Positions 8,653 to 17,015 of a DNA stretch of 35,723 nt are shown piece by piece (the first letter of the stretch is position 1; the number at the start of each line of letters is the position of its first letter). Under the pieces are notes generated by a model. That model saw only the letters and a list, made by a program, of their open reading frames with translations. It was not told where the DNA came from and did no database searches. Origin of the DNA: Chromatiales bacterium (lineage in GTDB: Bacteria; Pseudomonadota; Gammaproteobacteria; Steroidobacterales; GCA-2729495); assembly GCA_020831895.1 (NCBI GenBank), contig JAFIFS010000011.1, positions 1 to 35,723 of the forward strand. Direction: 5' to 3'. Both the position numbers and the translations under genes were made by a program.

Positions 8653-9698
8653 CTGGCGCCCTGTGCCGGACCTGCCTGCTGCCAGAGTCGGCGGCTCAGC
8701 TGCTGCAGGGGTTCGCGGGCACCGTCGGCAAGCCACTGCGTGAGCGACCCGGTGACATCCGGGTAGCTTCGCGGCCCCGGCGCGGGCAGGGAGAGCCAGT
8801 TGGCGATGTCGCGCGTGCTGAGATGGCGGCTTGCCGTGCCCAGGCCCAGCGACTCCAGCGCCAGCGCGTTCGACTCCTGTTCCACCTGTCCTCGTATGGG
8901 CTTGACCAGCAGACTGATGCCCAGGTGCAGGGCCTCGCTCGCCAAGGTGTAGCCGGCATTGGCGATGATCCCGTGGCAATGGCGCAGGCCCCGGCTGAAG
9001 TCATGGCGCGAGATTGGCCGCGTTTCCACGTTGCCACTGGACTCCCGGCTGGCCACGCGGTCATAGATGCGGAAACGGAAGTGCGGAAAGCGTCGCAGCC
9101 GGCGCACGATCTCGCTGCGGTTCTCCCAGGGCAGGTAGACCAGGATGAGATGCTCATCGACGCTTCCGCGCTCGAGCTCCCGCACCTCGGGCGCGATGAA
9201 CGGGGGCAGGATCGGCGCGCCGAAGCTGTCCCAGTGACTGCCGACCGGCAGGTCGACCGGGGCGAACTGGCGCAGCACGAGGCGGTTCAGCGGGTTGCCG
9301 CGGGCCATCGGCACGTCGTGCGCGAAGGCGTAAAGATGGCCGATACCGATGGCGCGATGACCCGACAGCCGGGCATGCCATGCGCTGATCGGCTCGTAGT
9401 CGCTGACGATCATGTCCCAGTCGCCGCCGCGCAGGCTGGCCAGGTCGCGCAGGAATCGCAGCGGGCGGTTGCTCAGCATCGTGCGCAGGTAGCGGATCTC
9501 GCCTGCCACCACCGAGAACGTGAGCCCCCGACGGCGGTCGAGCGGTTTGCCGATCCGTTCCAGCCAGCCCGGGCCCGGTGCGGGGCCGCTGATCAGTACG
9601 TGCACATCGTGGCCGTGCGCGCGCAGCGCCTGGATCACGGGCGTCGAGCGGACCAGGTGTCCGTGCCCGGTGGACTGCACCCCGTAGAGGATCTTCAT
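8649..9698 (-). CDS. MJ1255/VC2487-type glycosyltransferase
   Basis: About 349 residues from MKILYGVQSTGHGHLVRS (ATG 9698); in-frame starts at 9707 (ATG) and 9719 (GTG) are possible and no ribosome site decides. The GxGHGHxxRS opening is the nucleotide-sugar transferase (GT-B) signature of this family, and the C-terminal half contains GIIANAGYTLASEALHLG, the donor-binding block, followed by KPIRGQVEQESNA. It probably transfers a sugar to an envelope acceptor on the cytoplasmic side; acceptor unknown. It is followed downstream by the convergent lipoprotein gene. Confidence 0.85.
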   Translation of the reverse strand: MKILYGVQSTGHGHLVRSTPVIQALRAHGHDVHVLISGPAPGPGWLERIGKPLDRRRGLTFSVVAGEIRYLRTMLSNRPLRFLRDLASLRGGDWDMIVSDYEPISAWHARLSGHRAIGIGHLYAFAHDVPMARGNPLNRLVLRQFAPVDLPVGSHWDSFGAPILPPFIAPEVRELERGSVDEHLILVYLPWENRSEIVRRLRRFPHFRFRIYDRVASRESSGNVETRPISRHDFSRGLRHCHGIIANAGYTLASEALHLGISLLVKPIRGQVEQESNALALESLGLGTASRHLSTRDIANWLSLPAPGPRSYPDVTGSLTQWLADGAREPLQQLSRRLWQQAGPAQGAS

Positions 9699-9766
9699 CC
9701 GGGGCATTGAATCGCGCACGTGTTACCGGCGCGTGACGGCCCGGTTATGCCGGTGTTGCCGCCGGG

Positions 9767-11329
9767 TCAGACCTTCTTCTGGCGGCCGTGCCAGGTCACG
9801 CCGTAGAGGTCATGACGCCGATCCTTCAGGTTCTGCACCGTGCCGGTCTGGCGCGCCTCGCGCAGCGCACGCAGGCTGAGGTCCGCGAGAGCCACGGTCT
9901 CCACGTTGGGCGTCGTGTCCGCCGCAATGCCGTCCCGCGCGAAGGGGAAGTCGCACGGCGTCAGGATGCAGCTCTGCGCGTAGTGGATGTCGATGTTGTT
10001 GACGTTGGGCAGGTTGCCGCAGCTGCCCGACATCACAACGTACAGCTGGTTCTCGACGGCGCGGGCCTGGGCACAGTAGCGCACGCGAAGGTAGCTCTGG
10101 CGCTCGTCGGTCAGGAACGGGACGAACAGGATGTTGATGCCCTGGTCGACGAGGTGCCTGACCAGCTCGGGAAACTCGGAGTCGTAGCAGATCAGCACCC
10201 CGACCGGGCCGCAATCGGTGTCGATCAGCGTGAGCTCGTCCCCACCCTCGATGTTCCACCAGTAGCGCTCGTTGGGTGTCGGGTGGATCTTCTCCTGGCT
10301 GGCGATACTGCCATCACGCAGGAATACATGGGCAACATTGCGGATCGCCTCTCCCCTTCGCACGGGCGTCGATCCAGCCACGATGTTGATGTTGAAGCGC
10401 ACGGCTGCATCCCGGAACAGCTCTATCAGCTGCGGCTCATAGTCGGCCAGGTGCGCGATGGCCTCGTGCGGCGGGATGGCCTCGTTCTCGATCGACAGCA
10501 GCTGCATGGTCAGCAGCTCCGGGAAGACGACGAAGTCCGCCCGGTAGTCCGCCGTCACGTCGACGAAGTACAGCACCATCTTGCGGAACTCATCGAAGGA
10601 CTCGATGCGCCGCTGGCCGTACTGCACGGTTGCGATCCGCACGCGGATCGGCAAGGCCGGCTGCTGAGGTCCCGGCCCCGGCCGGCTGGCGTTCTCCACC
10701 TGCGGGTTGCGCCAGACCAGGTGCACGGCATACCCGCCGGACTCCCGGTCGTGAGGCAGGTAGTCGCGCAGTATGCCTACCGGCTCGAAGCCGTTGCGGA
10801 TCTGGAAAGACAGGACTGGATCCCTGGCCTTCTTCTCCCGGACAGCCTCAACATACTGCTCGGGCGAGCCGAAGCGGCGCGAGGATCTCTTGTAGCCAGG
10901 GATCCGGCCGGCAATGACGATGCCCTTCAGCCTGCGGAACTCGCACAGGCGGCGGCGCTCGCGATAGAAACGCTGCCCTATCCGGTACCGGCGCGTCCTC
11001 GGGTCCACGCAGACCTCATAGCCGTAAAGCCACTTGCCGCCGGCATCATGCGTGGACCCATAGCCACCACCGGTGATCTCGCGCCAGGTGTGAGGCTTCA
11101 GGGCCATGTCCGAGGACACACAGATCGTCGCGCAGTAGCCCACGATCTCGCCCCCGAGTTCCGCGACCCAGACCCCGTCCGGAAAAGCGTTGATCTGCCC
11201 GATCAGCATCGCTTTCGGGTAGGGTGGCATGTCGGGGTAAACGCGCTCAGCCAGCGCGGCTATGCCATCCGCGTCACTGAGTGTCGCATTGCGCACCAGC
11301 AGCTGTGCCCTTGTTTTGCTCTCGCTCAT
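9767..11329 (-). CDS. GNAT acetyltransferase-carbon-nitrogen hydrolase fusion
   Basis: 520 residues from MSESKTRAQLLVRNA (ATG 11329); a longer start at 11374 is possible. Residues about 8-205 form a GNAT-like acyl-CoA N-acyltransferase domain (VRNATLSDADGIAALAERVY; VCVDPRTRRYRIGQRFYRERR). Residues about 230-510 form a nitrilase-superfamily amidohydrolase with the Glu-Lys-Cys triad visible: Glu in VFPELLTMQ, Lys in SQEKIHPT, Cys in LICYDSEFPE. This two-domain architecture is a recognised bacterial family; it likely acylates and hydrolyses amide-type substrates in the cytosol, but the substrate is unknown. It diverges from the ATP-grasp gene across 108 bases, so may share regulation with the Anbu cluster. 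Confidence 0.88.
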   Translation of the reverse strand: MSESKTRAQLLVRNATLSDADGIAALAERVYPDMPPYPKAMLIGQINAFPDGVWVAELGGEIVGYCATICVSSDMALKPHTWREITGGGYGSTHDAGGKWLYGYEVCVDPRTRRYRIGQRFYRERRRLCEFRRLKGIVIAGRIPGYKRSSRRFGSPEQYVEAVREKKARDPVLSFQIRNGFEPVGILRDYLPHDRESGGYAVHLVWRNPQVENASRPGPGPQQPALPIRVRIATVQYGQRRIESFDEFRKMVLYFVDVTADYRADFVVFPELLTMQLLSIENEAIPPHEAIAHLADYEPQLIELFRDAAVRFNINIVAGSTPVRRGEAIRNVAHVFLRDGSIASQEKIHPTPNERYWWNIEGGDELTLIDTDCGPVGVLICYDSEFPELVRHLVDQGINILFVPFLTDERQSYLRVRYCAQARAVENQLYVVMSGSCGNLPNVNNIDIHYAQSCILTPCDFPFARDGIAADTTPNVETVALADLSLRALREARQTGTVQNLKDRRHDLYGVTWHGRQKKV

Positions 11330-11437
11330 CAGCTCTGCATTCCGTCCGCCATGGGGCGCCATGATGCCGTGCATGCCGCGCGAGGACCAGCGCTTGCGGC
11401 TTGCCCGGCAGCCATCCGGGATGGCAATGTGGCGCTC

Positions 11438-12874
11438 ATGAAGATCAACTGGTCACGTTACCAGCCCGGCCGCCAGCACGACGAGATGCTTGGCGCCGAT
11501 GGCCTGCTGCGCGAGGCAGCCCGGGGGCTGGGCGACTACCTCGCCTCGCTGGATGCACGCCAGCTCAGGGCCCGCCAGCAGGCTGCCGAGCGCTCGATCG
11601 TCGAAATGGGCGTCAGCTTCACGGTCTACTCCGAGGGGCAGAACATTGACCGCGCCTGGCCGTTCGACATCATCCCCCGGGTGCTGGCGGCGCGCGAGTG
11701 GGCGCGTATCGAGCAGGGCCTCGCCCAGCGCCTCAGGGCGCTCAACTGCTTCATCGGCGATGTCTACGGGGCGCGGTGCGCCATGCGGGATGGCATCGTG
11801 CCGGCCGACCTCGTCGAGAGCTCGGGCAATTACCTGCCGGCCTGTGCCGGGGCAACCCCGCCCTTTGGCGTCTGGGCCCATATCTGCGGCAGCGACCTCG
11901 TGCGCGGCGCCGACGGCACGGTCTATGTCCTCGAGGACAACCTGAGGGTGCCCTCGGGCGTGGCCTACATGCTCGAGAACCGCATCGTCACCAAGCAGAT
12001 CTTCCCGGAGCTGTTCGCGCGCCAGCCCATCAGGCCCGTGGACGACTATCCCTCGGCGCTGTTCGACATGCTGACCTCGCTGGCGCCACGTCGCGGTGAG
12101 CCGCCCGAGGTCGTCGTACTGACCCCGGGCATCTACAACTCCGCCTACTTCGAGCACGCCTGGCTGGCCCAGCGCATGGGTGTCGAGCTGGTGGAAGGCG
12201 CGGACCTGGTGGTCGACGACGACGTAGTCTACATGCGCACCATCGAGGGTCTTTCGCGAGTCGACGTGATCTACAGCCGGGTCAACGCCGAGTTCCTCGA
12301 TCCCGAGGCCCTGCGTCACGACTCGCTGCTCGGGGTGCCGGGGCTGGTCCGGGCGTGGCGGGCCGGCAACGTGGCGCTGGCCAATGCGCCCGGAACCGGT
12401 GTGGCGGACGACAAGGTGGTGTATGCCTATGTACCGGAGATGATCCGTTACTACCTTGCCGAGGAGCCGATCCTGCCAAACGTGCCGACTTGGCTCTGCT
12501 CGCGGCCGGGCGAACTTGCCCACGTGCTGGAGCATATCGACGAGCTCGTGATCAAGCCGGCCAACGAGTCCGGTGGTTACGGCATCCTGATCGGTCCGCA
12601 GGCCAGCCGGCGCGAGTGCGCGCGTTTCCGTGAGCTGCTGCGCGCGAACCCGCGCAACTACGTCGCGCAGCCGGTGATCAGCCTGTCCACGGTACCCACC
12701 GTGACCGGGCGCGGCATCGAGCCCCGTCACGTGGACCTGCGGCCGTTCATCCTGCAGGGCAGGGAGCTTTACGTGACGCCGGGTGGACTGACCCGGGTCG
12801 CCTTGCGTCGTGGCTCGCTGGTCGTCAACTCCTCGCAGGGCGGCGGCAGCAAGGATACCTGGGTGGTGGGCTGA
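11438..12874 (+). CDS. Circularly permuted type 2 ATP-grasp protein
   Basis: 478 residues from ATG 11438 (MKINWSRYQPGRQHDEM). The frame stays open upstream, but that stretch is antisense to the GNAT-nitrilase and is not coding. Family blocks: FDIIPRVLAAREW, NCFIGDVYG, YVLEDNLRVPSGVAYMLENR, VVVLTPGIYNSAYFEH, KPANESGGYG and GRELYVTPGGLTRVA. These belong to the ATP-grasp-like proteins (formerly DUF404/DUF407) predicted to form amide bonds on a peptide-like substrate. It heads a tight + strand set, followed 3 bases later by alpha-E. The biochemical product is not known. Confidence 0.92.
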   Translation: MKINWSRYQPGRQHDEMLGADGLLREAARGLGDYLASLDARQLRARQQAAERSIVEMGVSFTVYSEGQNIDRAWPFDIIPRVLAAREWARIEQGLAQRLRALNCFIGDVYGARCAMRDGIVPADLVESSGNYLPACAGATPPFGVWAHICGSDLVRGADGTVYVLEDNLRVPSGVAYMLENRIVTKQIFPELFARQPIRPVDDYPSALFDMLTSLAPRRGEPPEVVVLTPGIYNSAYFEHAWLAQRMGVELVEGADLVVDDDVVYMRTIEGLSRVDVIYSRVNAEFLDPEALRHDSLLGVPGLVRAWRAGNVALANAPGTGVADDKVVYAYVPEMIRYYLAEEPILPNVPTWLCSRPGELAHVLEHIDELVIKPANESGGYGILIGPQASRRECARFRELLRANPRNYVAQPVISLSTVPTVTGRGIEPRHVDLRPFILQGRELYVTPGGLTRVALRRGSLVVNSSQGGGSKDTWVVG

Positions 12875-12877
12875 CTC

Positions 12878-13819
12878 ATGCTGTCACGCGTGGCTGAACG
12901 CCTCTACTGGATGGCCCGCTACCTGGAGCGCGCCGAGAACACGGCGCGCCTGGTGGGTGTCTACGACAGCCTGTTGCTCGACCTGCCGCGCAGCACGGGC
13001 CTGGGCTGGCAGGACATCCTGCCGGTTTTCGGCAGCCCTGCCCGCCGGGCCACCACCGGTGACAGTGCCCCGGCCGACGACGCGCCCTTCCTGCGTTTCC
13101 TGCTCGAGGATCCGGACAATCCCGGCTCGCTGCTGTCCTCGCTGTCGATGGCCCGCGAAAACGCCCGGACCACGCGCGACATACTGCCCAGCGAGGCCTG
13201 GCGATCAGTCAATGAGCTGACGCTGCACGCGCGTGCGCGTCTGCCAGCAGCAGCGGTGCAGCAGGGCCGTGACCAGACCCTGCGCGACATCGTGGCACGC
13301 TGCCAGCACCTGAGCGGGCTGCTGGCCGGTACGATGAGCCACGGGCCGGCCTACCAGTTCATCAGGCTTGGCCACAACCTCGAGCGCGCCGACATGACCA
13401 CGCGCACGATCGACATGGCGGCAACGCTGCTGCTGGGCGGACGTGCCGAGGTCAAGCAGTACGACAACACGCTGTGGATGGCCGTGCTGCGTGGCCTGAG
13501 CGCCTACCAGATGTACCGGCAGTATGTGCGCCGGCGTATCCGTGCCGAGGACGTGATCGGTTACCTGCTGCACGACGCCCTGTTCCCACGCGCGATCCAG
13601 CACTGCCTGAACGAGATCGGCCGCGCGCTGGACGAACTGCCCGTGAACCAGGCTCCCCGCGCGCGCCTGGTGCCGGTGCTCGAGCGCCTCGACGGCATGG
13701 TGATGCCGGAGGCTGATCCAGCGCTGCTCAACCGGCGGCTCGATGAGCTGCAGCGGGAACTGGCCGGCCTGCACGAGGTGATTCGGCAGAACTGGCTGGC
13801 ACCGGGCCCGGGTACATGA
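12878..13819 (+). CDS. Alpha-E domain protein, ATP-grasp partner
   Basis: 313 residues, all-helical. MLSRVAERLYWMARYLERAENTARLV at the N-terminus is the defining alpha-E (formerly DUF403) signature; RLGHNLERADMTTRTIDMAA and WMAVLRGLSAYQMYRQ are further conserved blocks. It nearly always pairs with the circularly permuted ATP-grasp protein, sometimes fused to it, and is presumed an accessory of its amide ligase reaction. Its stop overlaps the next start (ATGA at 13816-13819), indicating translational coupling to the metallopeptidase. Confidence 0.92.
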   Translation: MLSRVAERLYWMARYLERAENTARLVGVYDSLLLDLPRSTGLGWQDILPVFGSPARRATTGDSAPADDAPFLRFLLEDPDNPGSLLSSLSMARENARTTRDILPSEAWRSVNELTLHARARLPAAAVQQGRDQTLRDIVARCQHLSGLLAGTMSHGPAYQFIRLGHNLERADMTTRTIDMAATLLLGGRAEVKQYDNTLWMAVLRGLSAYQMYRQYVRRRIRAEDVIGYLLHDALFPRAIQHCLNEIGRALDELPVNQAPRARLVPVLERLDGMVMPEADPALLNRRLDELQRELAGLHEVIRQNWLAPGPGT

Positions 13820-14865
13820 AGGCACTCCACTGCGGCAGCTGCGGCCAGCGCGTGTTTTTCGACAGCTTCACCTGCGTGGCCTGTGGCGCCGCGCTGGCCT
13901 TCGATCCCGGTGCTCTGGAGATGCGTGCCTCACCGGCCGGGACCGCTACCTGGCGGGACCCGCACGGGCAGGTGCGCAATGCCTGCAGCAACCGCGGCCC
14001 GCACCCGGTTTGCAACTGGCTGGCTGATCCGGGGTCGGCGTTGTGCCGGTCCTGTGAACTCACCGAGCTGCTGCCCGACCTCAGCCGCCTGGACAACATG
14101 CGGCTGTGGGCCAGGATGGAGCTCGCCAAGAGACGGCTGCTGTATACGCTGATCGACCTCGGCCTGCCGCTGGCCTGGGGTGACGAGGGCGCCGCGCTGC
14201 GTTTCCGCTTCCTCGAGGATCGTCGGCGCAATCCCTCCGTGATCGAGGATTTCGTCACGACCGGGCACCTGTCCGGCGCGATCACGGTCAATATCGTCGA
14301 GGCGGACGATGCCGCACGGCATGCGGCGCGCGAGCAGATGCAGGAACGCTACCGGACCGTTCTGGGACACCTGCGCCACGAGGTCGGACACTACTACTTT
14401 GGCTGGCTGATCAATACTCCGGAAACAGTGGCCGAATTCCGCGGGCTATTCGGGGATGAACGGTGTGACTATGCCGAGGCATTGGGGGCCTACTACCGTG
14501 ACGGGCCACCGGCAGACTGGCCCGAGCGGTACGTCAGCGCGTATGCAGCTGCGCATCCCCACGAGGACTGGGCTGAATCCTTCGCCCATGTGCTGCACAT
14601 CATCGACCTGGTCGAAACCGCCCGCACGTTCCGGCTGGCGCGTCCTGGTGGCGAGCGGCCACCCGGGGAGTGGCTGGAGGAGTGGGGTGCGCTGATCGTC
14701 GCGCTCAACGAGCTGAATCGCAGCCTGGGCCTGGAGGACGCCTACCCCTTCGTGCTCACCCAGCCGGTGATCCGCCGGCTGGTGTTCATCCGTCGACTAA
14801 TCGGACATGCGACGGCTGGCCTGGCTGTACCGGCAGGCGCGGCAAGCCCTCGAACGCATTCCTGA
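13816..14865 (+). CDS. Putative zinc metallopeptidase with N-terminal zinc ribbon
   Basis: 349 residues. The first ~85 residues hold four Cys pairs/knuckles (CGSC, CVAC, NACSNRGPHPVCNW, CRSCE), a zinc-ribbon-like region. The catalytic domain has HEVGH at residues 188-192 in LRHEVGHYYF and a downstream acidic/His block HPHEDWAESFAHVLHIID that likely supplies the third ligand. This matches the Peptidase_Mx-type putative metallopeptidases that travel with ATP-grasp/alpha-E/Anbu. Substrate unknown. The last 80 bases overlap, in opposite orientation, the 3' end of the Anbu gene. Confidence 0.86.
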   Translation: MKALHCGSCGQRVFFDSFTCVACGAALAFDPGALEMRASPAGTATWRDPHGQVRNACSNRGPHPVCNWLADPGSALCRSCELTELLPDLSRLDNMRLWARMELAKRRLLYTLIDLGLPLAWGDEGAALRFRFLEDRRRNPSVIEDFVTTGHLSGAITVNIVEADDAARHAAREQMQERYRTVLGHLRHEVGHYYFGWLINTPETVAEFRGLFGDERCDYAEALGAYYRDGPPADWPERYVSAYAAAHPHEDWAESFAHVLHIIDLVETARTFRLARPGGERPPGEWLEEWGALIVALNELNRSLGLEDAYPFVLTQPVIRRLVFIRRLIGHATAGLAVPAGAASPRTHS

Positions 14866-15547
14866 GGCTCTCCTGCCAGATCCGTCTCAGGTCGCGCAGG
14901 TAGGTGTCGTCTTCCTTGAGCAGCAGGTACTGGCCGGCAGCCAGGCTCTGTGCCTCGTAGATCAGCACCTCGATCGGTGGGCCGACGGTGATGTTGCTGC
15001 GCATGCTTGAATCCATGGAGACCAGCGCACAGCGGGCCGCGACCTCGAGCGGGGTGTCGGCAGCGATGATCCTGTCGAGGATGGGTTTGCCATACTTGAT
15101 CTCGCCGATCTGCAGGTAGGGCGTCTCGGGGGTCGCCCGGATGTGGTTGCCTTCCGGGTAGACCTGGAAGATCTGCGGCTCCCTGCCCGAAACTTGCCCG
15201 CCAAGGATGAAGCTGGCATCCGGCGCGAAGCTCCCCGCCGTGGCCTCACGGTGCTTGCGCTGTTGCTCGACGCTGATCCCGCCGACGTATTCAGCCGCAT
15301 CGGCCAGGCTGTCCACGGACTTCAGGCTGCGCTCTGCGCCGCTTTCGAGGTCGCGGCGCACCTGGCGCATCACCGCCTGGGTGGTCGCGAGGTTTCCCGC
15401 AGAAAGGATCGTCACCATGCGCTCCCCGTCCCCGAGGAACCGGTACATCTTGCTGTAGGTGCTGACCTGGTCCACACCCGCATTGGTGCGCGAGTCGGAG
15501 CAGAAAATCAGGCCTTTGCCGACGGTGATGGCCAGGCAATAAGTCAA
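14786..15547 (-). CDS. Proteasome-type peptidase Anbu
   Basis: 253 residues from MTYCLAITVGKGLIFCSDSRTNAGVDQ. Removal of Met1 would expose Thr2 as N-terminal nucleophile; SDSRTNAGVD with its Asp, and later Lys-containing strand segments, match Anbu, the ancestral-beta-subunit homologue of HslV and the 20S proteasome. Anbu proteins assemble into open helical/ring oligomers and have weak or unknown peptidase activity. Gene association with ATP-grasp, alpha-E and transglutaminase/metallopeptidase genes is a known trait. Here it is convergent to that set, overlapping it by 80 bases. No transglutaminase gene is in the window. Confidence 0.9.
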   Translation of the reverse strand: MTYCLAITVGKGLIFCSDSRTNAGVDQVSTYSKMYRFLGDGERMVTILSAGNLATTQAVMRQVRRDLESGAERSLKSVDSLADAAEYVGGISVEQQRKHREATAGSFAPDASFILGGQVSGREPQIFQVYPEGNHIRATPETPYLQIGEIKYGKPILDRIIAADTPLEVAARCALVSMDSSMRSNITVGPPIEVLIYEAQSLAAGQYLLLKEDDTYLRDLRRIWQESLRNAFEGLPRLPVQPGQPSHVRLVDG

Positions 15548-15625
15548 AGTCTGAGGTCCTGGGCTGGGGCGACCCCATGATACCGGGCTGCAACAGAGTC
15601 CGCGACCCTGCCGCCGCGCTTTCCC

Positions 15626-16100
15626 TCAGCGCATGTGGAGTTCGAGAATATCCCGGTCGGCCAGCTTGTGCTCCGGCCCCACCCGCTGCCCCGCGTACAC
15701 CTCGGTGCCCCAGACGCGCGCATAGCGCAGGCTGGAGGCGATGTCCTTGTGCAGCTGCTGGGCCACGTCGATCACGGTCTGGCCGCGGCGTAGCGTGAAC
15801 GGGCGGTCGTCGTTGGCGGGCTTGCCGGGGGCCTTGGTGTAGACGCGGATGATCTCAAGGCCGCGGAACAGGAATTCGCTGACCTGTTCGCAGCCTTCGC
15901 CGGTCTCGGCCGAGACCAGCTCATGCGGGAACTCGAGACCGAGCAGCTCCTGGAGCACGCCCAGTTCTTCTTCCGCGTCCTCGGTCAGGTCGGCCTTGTT
16001 GACCACGAGCAGCGTCGGCAGTTCGATCCGGAACGGGTCAAGGATCTCTTCCTCCTCGCCGTCGCCCGTCGTCTCCGGCTCCGGGCCGCCGCAGCGCGCG
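15626..16100 (-). pseudogene. C-terminal fragment of TGS-domain GTPase (DRG/Obg-like), 5' end lost
   Basis: Reading frame ...PTLLVVNKADLTEDAEEEL... preserves the NKxD guanine-specificity motif, then a switch/helical part and a C-terminal TGS domain (IRVYTKAPGKPANDDRPFTLRRG). The last in-frame ATG gives 126 residues (start 16006), yet homology clearly begins earlier. The P-loop and G2/G3 motifs, which should occupy the first ~200 residues, are absent: homology stops near 16082-16110 where repeat copy A begins. So this is the 3' remnant of a GTPase gene cut by a mobile-element end. The exact break is uncertain because of a GC palindrome at the junction. Confidence 0.75.
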
Positions 16101-16453
16101 CAGCGGCGGCCCGGTGCGGCTCGTCGCGAGCCGGACGGACCCGGCGTTGCTGGACCGGATCCTCACCGTCCGCGGCAGGGCGGAGCTGCACGGGCCGGCG
16201 CGCGGTTCGCCGCAGGGGAAGCTCGTGCTGGGCTTAAGGCCCTGTCAGCACTGTGCCCTGCGACCATCAGGCCCTGCCGGGCCCGGTGCGCCGTGGGCGT
16301 TACCGCGTCAGGTCGACCGAATCCGGGTCGCTGACCAGGAAATCCCGCAGTGCATGAAGCGACCCGGCGTGGGTGACGCGGTGGGTGATGCTGGCGTCAC
16401 CGCGGCCATGCCATGATCGGGGTGGGGAGAGGGCGTTTGAATGGCCTAGTTAC
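16095..16453 (+). mobile_element. Repeat copy A: probable 3' end of an IS91-like element
   Basis: Bases 16161-16453 match 18435-18727 with no gaps and about 9 mismatches (~97%). Copy A extends further left, where the + frame reads GGPVRLVASRTDPALLDRIL, resembling the C-terminal end of IS91-family transposases (normally CxRCGG-P-x-R-x-IA-S; both Cys are Ser here). The rest is non-coding and contains mutually exclusive hairpins (16372-16379/16394-16401 and 16377-16383/16398-16404). The right edge abuts GTTA in copy A and CTTA in copy B, reminiscent of the GTTC/CTTG alternation at IS91 target sites. IS91 assignment is by eye; the repeat itself is certain. Confidence 0.6.
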
Positions 16454-16691
16454 TGAGGACCTGACGGGCTATCTCGTGGAACATGAGGAGGAGGCGGACT
16501 TCCGGCGCTGGCTGGAACTCAATCACGAGGAGATTTTCGAGGAGCTGCTGGGCGACTGGTATACGGACCCGGCGCTGTGGCTGCAGGATCGTTCAATGCG
16601 AACACTGCATGAGTGGTGCCACTTCGACTTCCACTCCCTGGTCGTTGACATGGGCGAGACGCCGATCGAGGATGATGAAGCCGGGTCGTGA
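16413..16691 (+). pseudogene. Hybrid ORF: start inside repeat, C-terminal part of unknown acidic protein
   Basis: 92-codon frame. The first 12 codons (MIGVGRGRLNGL) are encoded by the repeat and are identical in copy B. From about 16449 the frame becomes a coherent acidic protein (VTEDLTGYLVEHEEEADFRRW, EEIFEELLGDWY, LHEWCHFDFHSLVVDMGE) that looks like the surviving C-terminus of a real gene whose 5' end was lost at the element insertion. No family recognised. It could be expressed as an 80- to 92-residue protein from ATG 16413 or TTG 16436, but a truncated remnant is more likely. Confidence 0.5.
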
Positions 16692-16832
16692 CGCGCGCTT
16701 GGAATGCTGCGAGGCGGGGAGTGTGCGCTGCAGTGCCAGTGTGTGCCAGCGCACCGACCGACCCCCCTCATGCCTGCGATCTTGTCTTTCAAGGTGCCCT
16801 GTACCGGGGCGCCAGGCGACAGGAGAATCTGG

Positions 16833-16988
16833 ATGAGCACCCAGGAACGGCAGCAGAACCCGCAGCAGAACCCGCAGCAGAAGCAGCAGGGCCAGCAGAA
16901 GCAGCAGGAACAGCAGGAGCAGCAGAAGCAGCAGGAGCAGCAGAAGCAGCAGCAGCAGCAGGGAAAGCCTGGTCAGCAGCGGCAGTAA
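16833..16988 (+). CDS. Gln/Lys-rich low-complexity mini-protein
   Basis: 51 residues from ATG 16833 (MSTQERQQNPQQNPQQKQQ), preceded by an AGGAG site at 16821-16825 at good distance. The body is QQK/QQE repeats from imperfect CAGCAG(A/G)A units, followed by GKPGQQRQ. It is highly hydrophilic and probably disordered. A strong intrinsic terminator follows 27 bases after the stop, which supports a genuine short transcription unit. I recognise no family; similar Q-rich small proteins exist in proteobacteria but without known role. Repeat-driven length variation is likely. Confidence 0.55.
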   Translation: MSTQERQQNPQQNPQQKQQGQQKQQEQQEQQKQQEQQKQQQQQGKPGQQRQ

Positions 16989-17015
16989 GCGCAAAACGGT
17001 CGCGGCAAGCGTCCG

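Noticed and set aside
9788-11437. Upstream extension of the ATP-grasp frame (1028 codons in all)
   Set aside because: It runs antisense through the GNAT-nitrilase gene and has no domain; the ATG at 11438 matches the family start.
16848-16965. CAG-rich tandem units considered as a CRISPR or satellite array
   Set aside because: Units are 3-12 bases without spacers and keep one reading frame, so they are codon repeats of the Q-rich gene.
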